A stretch of 64,000 nt of DNA from Paralvinella palmiformis (Eukaryota; Annelida; Polychaeta; Terebellida; Alvinellidae): contig JAODUP010000015.1 of NCBI GenBank assembly GCA_025642065.1, positions 1,244,001 through 1,308,000 of the forward strand. Reading direction: 5' to 3'. Shown here piece by piece: positions 14,001-24,280 of this stretch. Positions within the stretch are counted from its first letter, which is position 1. Each line of letters starts with the position of its first letter. Position numbers and translations under genes: made by a program. Under the pieces are notes generated by a model that was given only the letters and a program-made list of their open reading frames with translations, ran no database searches and was not told where the DNA came from.

Positions 14001-15132
14001 TGAGATTATATTAATTGTCAAACCAAGTGTGCGTGGATCCGAAAGTTTGTAGGCATACGAGTTTAAAGTAAATCTGTAGAGTTAAATTATGATATACGTT
14101 AACAGTGCACATATTTGCGTAATAAAACTGCACTTTGGTGAGTTTTAAATAGGATGTGGCTAAAAATATTTATTTGCAGTTATTTAAATATTATTCTGTT
14201 ATAAAATTGAAACTATACAAGATAGAACTAGATAGTTTGTTGGTCTGCTGAATATCTTTAGAGCATATGTATAATGTTTAATTAGACTTCAGAGGTCGTT
14301 TTACACTAATTTTTATATACAGCCATGTTTGCATGCTGCTGCAGTTTCCAGTAGGAACAGAGTCAGACCAGTTGCCAAATTGATCAATATTTAATCTAGC
14401 AATGAATGATAACAACTTTTGTGATCGAGTTATCACATTTCTGTCTCTGTTCCTGCTACAGATCATGGCATCAGCATATGGAGAATTGACATGTTTCTGT
14501 CTTCTTTTGCTGTACTCTAGATGCCCAGTGAGAACAAATGGTGTCCACAAATGCATGATGGGTAAGATCTTTGTGCCATCTCAACAGCTGGCATGGCTCA
14601 AATTTCTACACACCTGTGTTATGGATGGACCATTGTTTTGTTTTGGTATACATCACAGGCATACTGTCATCCGCCATTTTATCTAGTATTAGTTACTCAT
14701 TTTTCGTCTATGCCAATTACATTATTATATCAGGTGAATAGAAGTAAAGGTACTTTTGTATAGATTTTACATAAGAGACCTGATGAATCTAGGAGTCATG
14801 ATTTATTATAGGAGTTTGAAAGGTGTAAATAGTGCTGATCACCAAACTGTATATACAGCAGTGAAAGTAGTGTTGTGTTACTTAATTAAGGGCTGTGGAA
14901 ATTTGAACAGAAATTGCTACTGATCTCTTGGTTAAGAAAGGTTGCACTACTGCATCTGATTTAGTTTGAAGCTGTTTCATTAATTTACTGTTGTTCCTTG
15001 CACACAAAATTCTTTAACAGTATACAAGTGTTTAATGTTGTGAACGTCTTTGAACTGAAAAACAATAGGACCAATGTATATATTCATTTTCAATTGATTC
15101 CAGGACACAGAGGCAACCGCTATAACCATTAA
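1..15132 (+). CDS. EIF3C: Eukaryotic translation initiation factor 3 subunit C (5' part missing)
   Basis: eIF3c is a core PCI subunit of eIF3, which in the cytoplasm joins the 40S subunit and bridges eIF1 and eIF5 during start-codon selection. I joined 17 exons with matching phases: 1-104, 829-865, 1048-1136, 5026-5147, 5299-5440, 6147-6409, 6678-6780, 6901-7013, 7129-7297, 8030-8299, 8524-8649, 8794-8947, 11358-11551, 11716-11919, 12118-12277, 13282-13440 and 15104-15132 (stop TAA). They give about 811 residues, against roughly 913 in the human protein, so some 140 N-terminal residues lie upstream of the window. Recognisable blocks are [15 protein letters not shown], an acidic linker, [81 protein letters not shown] and the PCI helix [15 protein letters not shown]. 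The tail is Arg/Gly-rich. The splice donor after 5147 is weak (GTTCCT); the others look ordinary. Gene identity is very secure; a few exon edges could be off by some bases. Confidence 0.96.
369..547. repeat. 36-bp perfect inverted repeat in an EIF3C intron
   Basis: Positions 369-404 and 512-547 are exact reverse complements over 36 bases, separated by 107 bases. The arm begins GGTCACAATGTGGC. In RNA they could pair as a long hairpin inside the intron between exons 1-104 and 829-865. No transposon ends or target duplications were recognised around them. Confidence 0.9.
1434..2786 (+). repeat. Intronic direct duplication, copy 1 (about 1.35 kb)
   Basis: This segment and 3591-4942 run base for base with only scattered differences, both starting ATTCTGAGCTATTAGGATG and ending near AATGGTGTGCTT. 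Both lie in the EIF3C intron 1137-5025, separated by the MITE at 2902-3448. Each unit also contains an older internal duplication: GCAGGCATGTTATCCTCAT starts at about 2009 and again at about 2497 in this copy, each followed by similar sequence for about 140 bases. Confidence 0.93.
2902..3448 (+). mobile_element. TTAA-flanked MITE, copy A
   Basis: The 547-bp non-coding element is bounded by TTAA on both sides (2898-2901 and 3449-3452). Its imperfect terminal inverted repeats are AGGGACAGTCCACC at the left and ATGGATAGTCCACC at the right, read inward. The interior matches copies at 18373-19027, 29607-30359, 39117-39820 and 16285-16640. It has no transposase, so it is a non-autonomous DNA element; the superfamily is undetermined, although TTAA targets are typical of piggyBac. 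Confidence 0.85.
3591..4942 (+). repeat. Intronic direct duplication, copy 2 (about 1.35 kb)
   Basis: This is the second copy of the segment at 1434-2786, in the same orientation and nearly identical, so the duplication looks recent. It stops just before the (TA)n tract at 4961-5004, about 80 bases from the splice acceptor of the next EIF3C exon. No open reading frame of note is present. Confidence 0.93.
4961..5004. repeat. (TA)n microsatellite
   Basis: A nearly pure TA dinucleotide run just upstream of the EIF3C exon starting at 5026. Confidence 0.97.
5704..5793 (+). mobile_element. 5'-truncated SINE with target-site duplications
   Basis: Only the tail of the local SINE family is present: the conserved GGCCCATTTAGCCTAC block, then GTAAAACACCAATC and a short (ATC)n end. 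It is flanked by an 18-base duplication with one mismatch (5686-5703 and 5794-5811, TTTTAAGACAtAGCATGA against TTTTAAGACAgAGCATGA). A 5' truncation with a long target-site duplication is the signature of LINE-driven retroposition. It lies in an EIF3C intron. Confidence 0.85.
7764..7900 (+). mobile_element. Possible tRNA-derived SINE fragment
   Basis: The sequence has an A-box-like stretch (TGGCATGGTGATTATAACAC) and a degenerate B box (GAGGGTTTAAAT), followed by a body unlike the other local SINE copies. It lies in an EIF3C intron. No target-site duplication was found, so the assignment is tentative. Confidence 0.4.
9200..9320. repeat. GATTAC/GTAATC-rich left arm beside the minisatellite
   Basis: The hexamers GATTAC and GTAATC (mutual reverse complements) recur several times here, and again at 10555-10690 on the far side of the 69-bp array. 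The two arms resemble each other loosely in both orientations. They may be the ends of one degenerate element carrying the minisatellite; this is an inference. Confidence 0.5.
9967..10440. repeat. 69-bp minisatellite, about seven units
   Basis: A 69-base unit starting CACGATTGCTGGCTG recurs at 9967, 10036, 10105, 10174, 10243, 10312 and, shortened, at 10381. Units differ by a few bases. Since 69 is a multiple of three, the minus strand stays open in two frames and shows a 23-residue peptide repeat. These frames are by-products rather than genes. The array is inside the EIF3C intron 8948-11357. Confidence 0.96.
10555..10690. repeat. GATTAC/GTAATC-rich right arm beside the minisatellite
   Basis: This is the counterpart of 9200-9320, with clustered GATTAC, GTAATC and CAATTACGATTA motifs and the phrase GATTACAGTTACTTGAGAT. 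No target-site duplication was resolved. Confidence 0.5.
13659..13686. repeat. (TA)n microsatellite
   Basis: A pure TA run in the last long EIF3C intron (13441-15103). Apart from this tract the intron is AT-rich and holds nothing else recognised. Confidence 0.95.
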
Positions 15133-15418
15133 TTTAGCATTTGTACACAGCAGAAGTGGAATGAGAAAATGGTGTCCACGTGGTCACCCAAGATAGCAGT
15201 GGAGACTGTTGAACCGAATATTAATTCCTATATTCTTCTATTATTCCTAAGTAATTCATATTCATTATTCTGTATTAGTAACACATAATAGTTTCTATCC
15301 GAGAGCCTTGTTGATGTTCTTAAAATATATTTCACCGTACCTAGCTTTAGTTACAGCTGGTGTATTATCGTGATAGTTCGTAACTTTATTTGCCTTTCTG
15401 TAAGATCAGTCATGCTGT

Positions 15419-15424
15419 AATAAA
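15419..15424 (+). terminator. EIF3C polyadenylation signal
   Basis: A canonical AATAAA lies 287 bases after the EIF3C stop codon, just before TG/T-rich sequence. It would end the transcript near 15440. No earlier AATAAA was seen between the stop and this site. Confidence 0.75.
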
Positions 15425-15807
15425 GCTATCTATAGCAGCAAGTTTTGTGTCATAAGTGTATGTTGTGTTGTCACTATGATTATAAATGCTTTGCCTCAGT
15501 AAAAAGTTTAATGATTCTTATAATTTTGTAATTTAGTGAAGTTGGAGCTTTAAACATCGAAAAGTGAATCTGTATTGACGTCTAAGACCGAGAGTTCTTT
15601 ATTTAATCCTACTAGGATCTAGATGGATTAAACTGGATAGTTGAGACTGCATTTGAGGCTTTTTATATGCCATTTACCAAATACTACACATGTATTGCCA
15701 AACATTGGAGGCAAATCAAAAAGTACAAGCCTTTCAATATCATTGTTTCACCGGTTTTGGCATATGTGGATTCGAGCTACACAAATACTACATGTTAAGT
15801 AGATTAC

Positions 15808-15984
15808 TGATGATTGGTTTTACAAGCCACTTTTGTCTACACAGTAGGCTAAATGGACCAAGCATCCTCCAAATGTAATGAAGCAAAGTCAAAGATGAAA
15901 CACCCTTCAGACATGCGCACGATGAAATTTGAACTCGGGCAGTAGTGATCTACTGCACTACAGGTTAGACCACAGAGGCGCCCC
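15808..15984 (-). mobile_element. tRNA-derived SINE
   Basis: On the minus strand the head reads GGGCGCCTCTGTGGTCTAAC (A-box region), then a B box GAGTTCAAATTTC. The body GAAGGGTGTTTCATCTTTGA and the tail block GGTCCATTTAGCCTAC follow, ending near CCAATCATC. The same order of blocks appears at 52795-52976, which marks a family. The tRNA-like head does not fold as a complete tRNA. Confidence 0.72.
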
Positions 15985-16284
15985 AGTACTGTTCAGTAGA
16001 GAGTAGACCTCTAGGTTTGGGTTTAACTCCTGGCCTAAACGTTAAGGGTATTTAATTTATATGGAATTGGTATTTTTGGAGATGCTCATCTCATTTAGAT
16101 ATGGAGCAAGTACTCATTATTGCGAGATGACAACACTTTGCCAATGTTGAGGGTGTGTCAACTTTTACATAGTTGTTTATGGTATTATGAAGGGTGATCG
16201 GAGTATTTCACCAAAATTACTGAATAACAAATTTTGTCAGGACATGGATGTTCAATTCTAAAATTATTCATTAAAATGAGTTAA

Positions 16285-16640
16285 AGGAATAGTTCTCTCG
16301 CGTAATACTTATAAAGATAACTTAAAATCCCCCAATAATGATCACGACCCAATAAAGCTACAAGGAAATAATCCTAATTACTGAAGGATAGCCAATAATG
16401 ATTCCTCGAATGCAGATTGCACGATTGACAAAAAAAACGTTCTGTGTTTTGACGTCCGGTGGCAAAAGGATCATGTAGCCATCTCAATAGATCAATTAAA
16501 GTTGAAGATGCTCTGGTTTAACCATCTTCATCACATTGCCTGCACCCGACCTACTACTGACTCGCACCATAATCAGTTTATTTATACAAAACAGCTCGTT
16601 AGACCACTCTTCATCACGAGGAATTACACTACAGTAAACT
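16285..16640 (+). mobile_element. TTAA MITE family, copy E (3' truncated)
   Basis: It starts after TTAA at 16281-16284 with AGGAATAGTTCTCTCG. The left half of the long form of the family follows, including the block GGCAAAAGGATCATGTAGCC shared with copy D. Similarity fades near 16640 and no right terminal repeat was found. Confidence 0.65.
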
Positions 16641-17662
16641 TCACATAATTCCAAGTCGGATAAAACAAATACACCACTTAAATCGAAGCGACTACTAGGT
16701 CCACCAGAGCCCCATTCATTCCCATAGTAACTAAATCGGTTTAATCGAATTTCTGTTTTATTCGAAGTTATTTCGGTGTCCTGTGGACTTAAAATGCATG
16801 TAAATTACACCCAATAATTTGAATTCAATTGTTCACGATACAAACTGAGTGAACTTCCAGTGCAAGCGTGTCAGTTGGTTGATTACTAGTAAAAGTAGTC
16901 AATTGTGATTGACCGTTAGTTACACTTATTTTATCTCTGTATTTGATTTTGGTGTTATACGTGTATATATCTTTGATGTAGGCATATATCTTTGATCGCT
17001 GTATTTGATCAAGAACAATCTACTCCATGTGACACAAAATGTGAGTGATATAGATTGCACTTATGAGCATCACACATCTGATTATGTTTCACGATTACAC
17101 GAACATATTTGTCTGTGAAGGCTGTGTATAAATATCAGTGCTGATTCCATTGATATCATAAGTTGTCATGTCCAAGTGTAAACATTCATGTGTCTCTGTT
17201 GATATCAAGCTACAAGCACTGGACGAAGTGGACAAGAAAATTAAATCCAAGGCAGATTTTTTTCATGTAAATATATGACAAAATACTTTTAATATACAGT
17301 ATCTTATGTCTCTAGAACAAATGCATAATATACAACTGGTATTATTTGGGCATCTCAAGTGGGCTAAAATAGGGTAACCTAGCAATAAAGATTTAACATT
17401 GCATTCTTCAGAATATTCTGTTAAAAAAGTACACAAATTACATAAATCGAAGTAATTACACATGTCCCTTCAAATAAACATGAGTTTACTATACTTAGGT
17501 TTTTAATATTGATAATGTAGCAAGTCAAAGATTTTCCTTTGCACTTTTATCAAAGTAACAACAAAAATTATACTTCCCCAGTATGCTCTATATGTATCTA
17601 TGAAAGTTAAAGGCCATGAATCACTGCTCACACAAAGAAACTAAGCAAAAGCTATGTGCAGA

Positions 17663-17668
17663 TTTATT
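17663..17668 (-). terminator. RPL6 polyadenylation signal
   Basis: AATAAA on the minus strand lies 51 bases past the RPL6 stop codon, giving a short 3'UTR as is usual for ribosomal-protein genes. Confidence 0.75.
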
Positions 17669-17718
17669 ATTCATCATCATTCCCAAAGAAGATGGCACAT
17701 GTGATTTAAGAAATACAT

Positions 17719-20700
17719 TTAGAACATCATCTTGTGTGGATACTGCCTGCTACCTAAACCAAACATAGCACTCAGATATGCCAAAAGCAGCTTTTTCTCT
17801 GGGCTTTTTCGGATGACATCCAGTAACTGGTTATCAACAACGACTTGATCCTCCTTGCGTTCCTCACTTACTGTATACTCCTGAAAGTAACAACAAAACC
17901 GTTTGTAATCATGTCACATTAATAATTCAAAAATAAAATTTAAGCAATATTAGTAAAACAGGATGTGAAACTACATTGGTGTTCAGAATGCTTTCCAGTT
18001 ACACATTCTGATTAGAACACTTTTTGACTGCAGAAAACATAATTTTCAATTGGTGCCCTTTATAAAGTGAAAACACACCCAGGGTTGGTAAAAAGCTTCC
18101 ACCACGCATTGTAATGGACCAGTTGCCAGTTACGTAGTTTTCTCAACTGCTAGGCTGCAATATCCGGTACGGTTGGCCAACGAGACTTTGAAAACAACAT
18201 ACAAATCCTACAATCTAGATCTAGTATGGAATATACAGGCATATATCTACCCTTTTCTCACTAGACTGACCCCACATATACATGATATAGGGAAAACATG
18301 AGTCTAAAAACCAGTTTTACTAGAAATCCGGGACAACCATGTTAAAATGAAATACATTTTCTATTAGCTTAAAGGGATAGTCCACCTTCATTTCAAATTT
18401 TCAGGACTATTACAGCTATGCTCACAAATATCATAAATGATACACATTAAATAATCCAGTTCAAACGGCTGATTAAGAGACTTTTAATAGCCTGTGGATG
18501 CCGCCAATTATGAAGTTAGACGGAGACTGGAAACTCCTGAATGCTGACGTCACTTCAACATATATGGCTGACCTAAAGTCTATAGAGCTCGTAGAATAGC
18601 ATGAGCAAAGAATTACTGCAGAACAAGACAATTATCTTGTTAAAATTACATCATGAATGGCATACATCCAAATTATTTTGAGCTAGAAAGAACCTTAGAA
18701 GAGGAAGATTAAAAATGGCCGAGATATTAATGCTCAGGAATAACTATAATCCACATCAGTCTAGAGAGACCTCACACGACGCCTTCATTTTGTTTTGGTT
18801 TATTCATCTGTGAGCCTCTCAGGAAGGTTAACTCCACTCATATCAACCTTAGTTTTTGTGGCAATCACGTAGATCTGATTGATAATGGCGGCTCTGGAGT
18901 AATTTAGATCGTTTCCCTACATCTATGATATCATCAGATATATTTTGTGATTATTATTGTGGAATTTTTGGTTACTGTTCTAAGCATTACGCATTTAAGA
19001 AATATTTTCTGAGGGTAAACTGTCCCTTTAAATGGTATTCTATCCAAAAACAATAGTCAATCGCCAACAAGTTTTGATAATTAGGAGTAACTGGTGGATT
19101 ATTACAAGGCATTTTCAGTGTTGTTGATCCGTCAGTCTGTCAAAGTGCTGGGGGGGGGGGGATGTCCGAGGCAGTTTAGCAAGGGATCATATAAAAATAT
19201 ATATTCAGACATAATTTGTGTTTGTACTGGTATGTTTCCCTGCTGGTTAAAACAAAGAGTAGGCAACTGAGCCATTACCCAGGAAAATGACTTCCAAGGT
19301 AAAAAGAGAATGTATTAAAATTTTTATTGAAAAAGAAGTTCCATGTATATTATGATTTGTGAATACGATTATCTTTAAATTTTAGCTGAAGTATTTTTTC
19401 CAGCCCTTAATATCAGAGCTGAAACCAGGGAGGAGCCCTCAAGTCTCTAATGAATCATCATTAAATGAACCACCGTGATTTATAGGCACATAATGCAGGA
19501 GGTGCAGATAATTCACGCATAGTCAAGAGTATCATAGGAATTATATTTAAATTAATTTGATAGGTATTTTATTAAAACTTCTTTTGGCCTAATATTGTTA
19601 ATATTTGGCTATGAACAGGAAAGGGAGGAAATGAGCATTTTTGGCAACAGGTTTAGCTAAACAATAAATGGGTTCATCACATGTCTGTAATCAAGTTTTA
19701 TGTGATTCTCTTTAAAATGGTCAAGCATAATAACAAATTCACTCAAATACGCACCTCTTTTTTTGTATCAAATATTTCGCCTTCATTTTGTTTTGGTTTC
19801 TTCAGCTTCTTGCGACGGAAATATTCATCGGTGAGCCTCTCAGGAAGGTTAACTCCATTCATATCAACCTTAGTTTTTGTGGCAATCACGTAGATCTGAT
19901 TTATACGTCTCAGTGGGCACCCATTCACATTATATGGACCTAAAAGTATGCGTAACTTCTCTTTACTTGAAAATACCTTTTTTATATTAGTTACTAACCA
20001 AAGCAACAAAATATTTTGAAATCATTCATGAAAATCATACCTGTTACTAACAGTAAACCAGACCGTAGCTGTTTCAGAAAAATCACCCTCTGAAAAAAGA
20101 AACCAACTATGATTACTACATAAAAATACCCTTAATAAACTAATTTTTGAGACAAAGCCATTTTCTCAACGATAAGACTTTTATCACAAGAAATCAGTTT
20201 TAATTTTCTTACCAACACTAAGATTCAGGGTTCATCAGGTTAAATACATACTTGTATACAAAGGGCAACATCATTGAAAACATATTTAAGTATTAAATTC
20301 TTACAAAATTATTGAAAATAAGCCAACATAATTAACATCGTAATCATCATTTAATCCACACCCTCCCAATGCTTTGTACCACACATATAAACATACACAC
20401 TACTAATGCTTATTAACCTTGCCCTTGTGTCTTCCAGCAAGAAGAATGAGCACAGTGCCGGGTGTGATGGATGCACGCAGCTTGTGTGTGTGATCTTTAA
20501 AGCACTTCATGTTCCTTCTACGCCTTTTGCGACGATCTTCAGTTGGATATGATCGTGGCTGGAAAAAAAACCCACCAAGATTAATGCATGACTATATATG
20601 TATTGTACTTCATGAACATTCAATTCATATTTTAAAAATACAGATAATGATTCACCTACCATTCGGCAAATGCGGACTTTTCTGGTTTGGCCATTTTTTT

Positions 20701-20812
20701 CACCACTAATTGACTTGACCAACATGCGAGTTGGAGCCTTCCTTCTCTTAGGCTGCAGAGGTCCTACAGCCTTCAGCTTACTGCTGCCATCCTTCTTATC
20801 TGCTTTACCCAT
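17719..20812 (-). CDS. RPL6: Large ribosomal subunit protein eL6
   Basis: eL6 is a structural protein of the cytoplasmic 60S subunit. Five coding exons with consistent phases are 20660-20812, 20418-20558, 20041-20089, 19755-19939 and 17719-17880, giving about 229 residues. The ATG directly follows a splice acceptor, so the 5'UTR comes from an upstream exon. Matches to the family include [95 protein letters not shown] and the C-terminal YPHKMMF. The basic N-terminal extension is shorter than in mammals, where the protein is about 288 residues. The donor after exon 20418-20558 is GTTAAT, weaker than the rest. The last intron (17881-19754) carries a MITE with a copy of part of exon 19755-19939. 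Identity is very secure. Confidence 0.97.
18373..19027 (-). mobile_element. TTAA MITE family, copy B, carrying an RPL6 exon fragment
   Basis: The element is bounded by TTAA (18369-18372 and 19028-19031). Read on the minus strand it follows copy A closely at both ends, for example AGAACAGTAACCAAAAATTC and CATTCAGGAGTTTCCAGTCT. Its middle differs: 18780-18880 is a copy of RPL6 exon sequence 19778-19901. It sits inside the last RPL6 intron in RPL6 orientation. Confidence 0.88.
18780..18880 (-). pseudogene. Duplicated fragment of RPL6 coding exon inside a MITE
   Basis: These 101 bases match RPL6 exon positions 19778-19901 with two substitutions and one 23-base deletion. The sense orientation of the gene is kept. 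The translation reads [20 protein letters not shown] (N to S relative to the exon) and hits a stop after LTDE, created at the deletion. The right-hand junction shares GAAGGCG with the matching place in MITE copy A, which suggests microhomology-mediated template switching. Confidence 0.9.
19150..19161. repeat. Poly-G/C homopolymer
   Basis: A run of about 12 G in the last RPL6 intron. Confidence 0.9.
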
Positions 20813-23244
20813 CTAGTGGTATTAAACATTCTTATAAATTATTTTTTCATATCGAGGAACTGTTTAATAACAATGATTCAAAAATTTGTACATTCCACAA
20901 ATGATACACATACTAATATTTTTAGTAAAAAAATTCAATATATAGTGAAACAGTCAAATTAATTACTAATCAATAAATGAGCCATTGTATTGTACGTGAA
21001 CTAAAATCCAATCAAGAGTACTATGCCCCTTTCTAGTAATGTTCAAATAAAAAAGTATATGAAATTCAAACCTGACTGCTGCAATTATAATTATGCCACA
21101 TACAATCAAATTAATTTTCACATGTTATTTTACAACCTTTAATATAGAATACTAAGTTGTGATGCCTGAAATTTCTCCAAATCACCACCAAATTTACTTT
21201 GTCAATGAAATAATTTTTATAAGCTTGGATTAATCATGGGAAGCCTTGTTTTCTAGAACTTCTAAAAAGTTTGTCTTTCTCGTATATGCACATTGTTTCT
21301 CTGTTTGTATGAACATATAAATTCTGAAATATCTCTTAGACACTTGGAACTTTAGGCTGAGTGGTCACTCCCTGGTAAAGATCCAAAAAAGACAGGTGAT
21401 TCTAGTATATTTGAACTCATACCTGGTGATTTGTAGTGCATTGTGCCAACTGCCCAAACGCTTAATGCCCTCAGAAGTACACATATATTTTGAGTAGGAA
21501 TGGTAGAAAGTACCAACACAATTTTTCAACGGTAGAAAAAAGTGATATATTTAAGTTATTAATTAAAAAGCTAATTATGTTTATATTATCTATGAATATA
21601 TTTCTGTTTCTATTCTTTCTTATCACTTTAATATGCAAAATAAAACTGGGACCCCTCTGGGTAATTACTACTACAAATAATTTTTTTATCAAATTAATTA
21701 ATGCTCATACCATTCAAAAAACTGTTTAGCCACAAGTCAAACAAATATTCTTCAATTCAGTTTCCCCAGGGAAAGTAGACTGGAAATGCACTTGCCCAAC
21801 AAATGTTTTCACTTGCCCAACAAATTTTCACCCGATCAAAAAGTATAAATAATTTTTAAATCTGCTATATTTCGCCTGCTTACATATAAACATCTATTTT
21901 CAATAAAAATTGACAAATAAAGAAGTGTTTGAGAAGAAATGTTTATTCAGTGAAGCCCATTGCTGCTTTGCTGAGTTACCAGTAGCCATTTTCACACTCA
22001 CTATATAAATAAAATTTTAATCAGCTTTTAATCGGTGACACCATTTAAATAGGTAACATATGTTGTCTTAAGCCAAGATTCCATATACAAGGTATGCTCC
22101 AACAAAAAATGGAAAATGTACGAGCATGATTCCATATGTGCAACTGCAATTGCTGAATACAACAAAATGGATGGCACCATGTAGCGAATCGGACAGGTGA
22201 ATCTATATTTATATGACCTGGGTCATAAAATTTGGATTCAACCATCCGATCATGCACATACAGGATGGGAAATTTGTGTTTTATGCATATTTAGGACAAT
22301 CTGAGACTACTAGAGTGGGAATAAAACTTGACTTTTGCAAGAGATATTTTTTTCAAATCACCAGTTTAACCCACATCCGATGATCAAAAACATTATTTTC
22401 AGGTCTCAAAAAACTTTCATCCCCGTTATACACAAAATCAATCCCATGCAAAGTATTTCCAATTAGGTAATTATAAAAAATTTACCATCTGCCCTATGCC
22501 TACCATGTACATACCATGACTGGGTAGAAATAGGTTTCCACCCTTCAGATACTACTATATAACCCAGGGTGTATGCACATATAAACTGAAAAATAATGGA
22601 CCATTTTTTGGACTGATTCATTGATTTCTTTCATTTTGTGTATTCCAGTGTTGTGTCTTTTATTAAGTAGCTGTTCATATATCCTCCCTAACCACTCAAA
22701 GGGGAGCAGAAATACTCCAAAGGCTGTCACTGCCTTTTAAAATTAATTCTGTGGAGATGAAAACACCATTTAATGTGGTCAGCTAATCACAATAATGTGA
22801 GCCAAGAAATTAATCCCTGGAAAAGTTTTGACCTTTTGAAGGGATTGAACCTGTGATCCTTGGCAAATCCACCCTTTATAGGCACTTTAAACAAAATTTG
22901 GTAGTTTGATAAAGAAAATTATACAAACATAAAGATCTCAGTTTCTACAACATAGTTTGAATTATGTCAATAGGTAACATGTAAAGAAAGTTATACACAT
23001 TTTAATCAGATAAATCTCATGAATTTATGTCACCATTTACTAGCATTGCTGTAATCGTGACTGTCATAATGATAACACCTGGGAGACTAATTCAAAAGTT
23101 AATGTCAATAACGTTTTCTGTCTTCAAGGACAAATCTTCTTAATCTCCTCACAAATGGACAAGGAATTTATTACTAAAATTACTGTGTGAAACTGAAAAT
23201 TATTAAAAAATTGTTCTTTAGAAGAAAAAAACTGATAAACATGA

Positions 23245-23391
23245 TATGACAGTGGCATTATTCTTGGCAGATGGTTATTTATGGGAGTAATGAGCATCCG
23301 AAAATATGCAAAAACTGAAAAACACATGACAGTGGCATTATTTTTGTTGGCAGATGGTTATTTATGGGAGTAATGAGCATCTGAAAATATG
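23245..23391. repeat. 80-bp-period tandem duplication
   Basis: ATGACAGTGGCATTATT and the following 45 bases occur at about 23245 and again at about 23325, nearly identical. The repeated part includes GGTTATTTATGGGAGTAATG. Confidence 0.9.
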
Positions 23392-23720
23392 CCATACATA
23401 CATTTCAACAGCAAATCATGACAAATGACCGTATTTCGACAAATAATTAAGCAGACGATAAAGTTGTTTATTTACAAAAATTACAACAGGTGATTACGTT
23501 AAAGAACGAAAAAACTGCAGTCACAATCGGTCATTGTTTTTTGTGACATATGATCAAAATGTTTATTTAAGTGCCTACCCTTTACTGCCTTTAGCACAAA
23601 ACAACTACTAGTTATTTAGTATGAACTCGTGTGATCTAGTAACAAGTTTGTGCAAATGAACATGCAATCACATACGGTATTGTTTATATATTAATATAAA
23701 AATATTGTTACATCACACTA

Positions 23721-23910
23721 AATAGCTCAGAGACTGCACTTACAATACAAAAGAGTATGAACTGAAGACACTGTCAATGAAGTGACTTAAAAAGTCAATT
23801 AAAAGATGTTAACTAAATAGCTCAGAGACTGCACTTACAATACAAAAGAGTATGAACTGAAGACACTGTCAATGAAGTGACTTAAAAAGTCAATTAAAAG
23901 ATGTTAACTT
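23721..23910. repeat. 95-bp perfect tandem duplication
   Basis: 23721-23815 (starting AATAGCTCAGAGACTGCAC) is repeated immediately at 23816-23910 without visible differences, so it is very recent or an assembly artefact. Confidence 0.93.
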
Positions 23911-24258
23911 GACAGTTACTTGTATTGTTTTAGAGAATTCACTAACGTAGTCATGGAATGAAACAACAGACAGAGCAAGCATATCGAATTGAGAAAATCC
24001 CCAGATTAGTACAGAGAATTATAACAATTATCCACCCAAAAGACATGGAATAATAAATAAACCTGTTTTTGCAAAGGCCTGAGACCGCTTCAATGGACGA
24101 ATTAATCAATCATTAAAAAACTTTCGGGAACAAAGAATATATTCACGGCGGATATAGTTGTAAAGACTTTAAAGATACTAATTTTAATATTCAAACTCCA
24201 AACAATGAGACAGATTAAAACCGATTCATTCAGCACATGAAAATTGGCCACAACTCAC

Positions 24259-24280
24259 TTTGGGTGATAACCGGAAAGAG
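24259..24280 (-). promoter_or_regulatory. RPL6 transcription start with 5' TOP tract and noncoding first exon
   Basis: On the minus strand CTCTTTCCGG begins at about 24280, and a perfect donor GTGAGT occupies 24258-24253. This makes a noncoding first exon of about 22 bases. The coding exon at 20812 begins right after an acceptor AG, so such an exon is required. A pyrimidine tract at the cap site is the hallmark of ribosomal-protein mRNAs, whose translation is controlled by mTOR and LARP1 (established knowledge). The exact start base and the 3.4 kb intron are inferred. Confidence 0.7.

Larger units (their letters stand above)
15440..17640. other. Intergenic region between convergent EIF3C and RPL6
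   Basis: No gene was recognised. It holds one complete-looking minus-strand SINE (15808-15984) and a truncated copy of the TTAA MITE family (16285-16640). The remainder is AT-rich sequence without a supported open frame. Confidence 0.7.
20813..24258 (-). other. RPL6 first intron
   Basis: Inferred intron of 3.4 kb between the TOP exon and the coding exon. It holds two short tandem duplications (23245-23391 and 23721-23910) and otherwise AT-rich sequence. No second gene was recognised, and no convincing snoRNA with paired C and D boxes was seen. Confidence 0.6.

Noticed and set aside
20090..20417. Possible C/D-box snoRNA in an RPL6 intron
   Set aside because: A TGATGA and a CTGA occur on the minus strand, but only six bases apart, with no terminal stem and no properly spaced D box.
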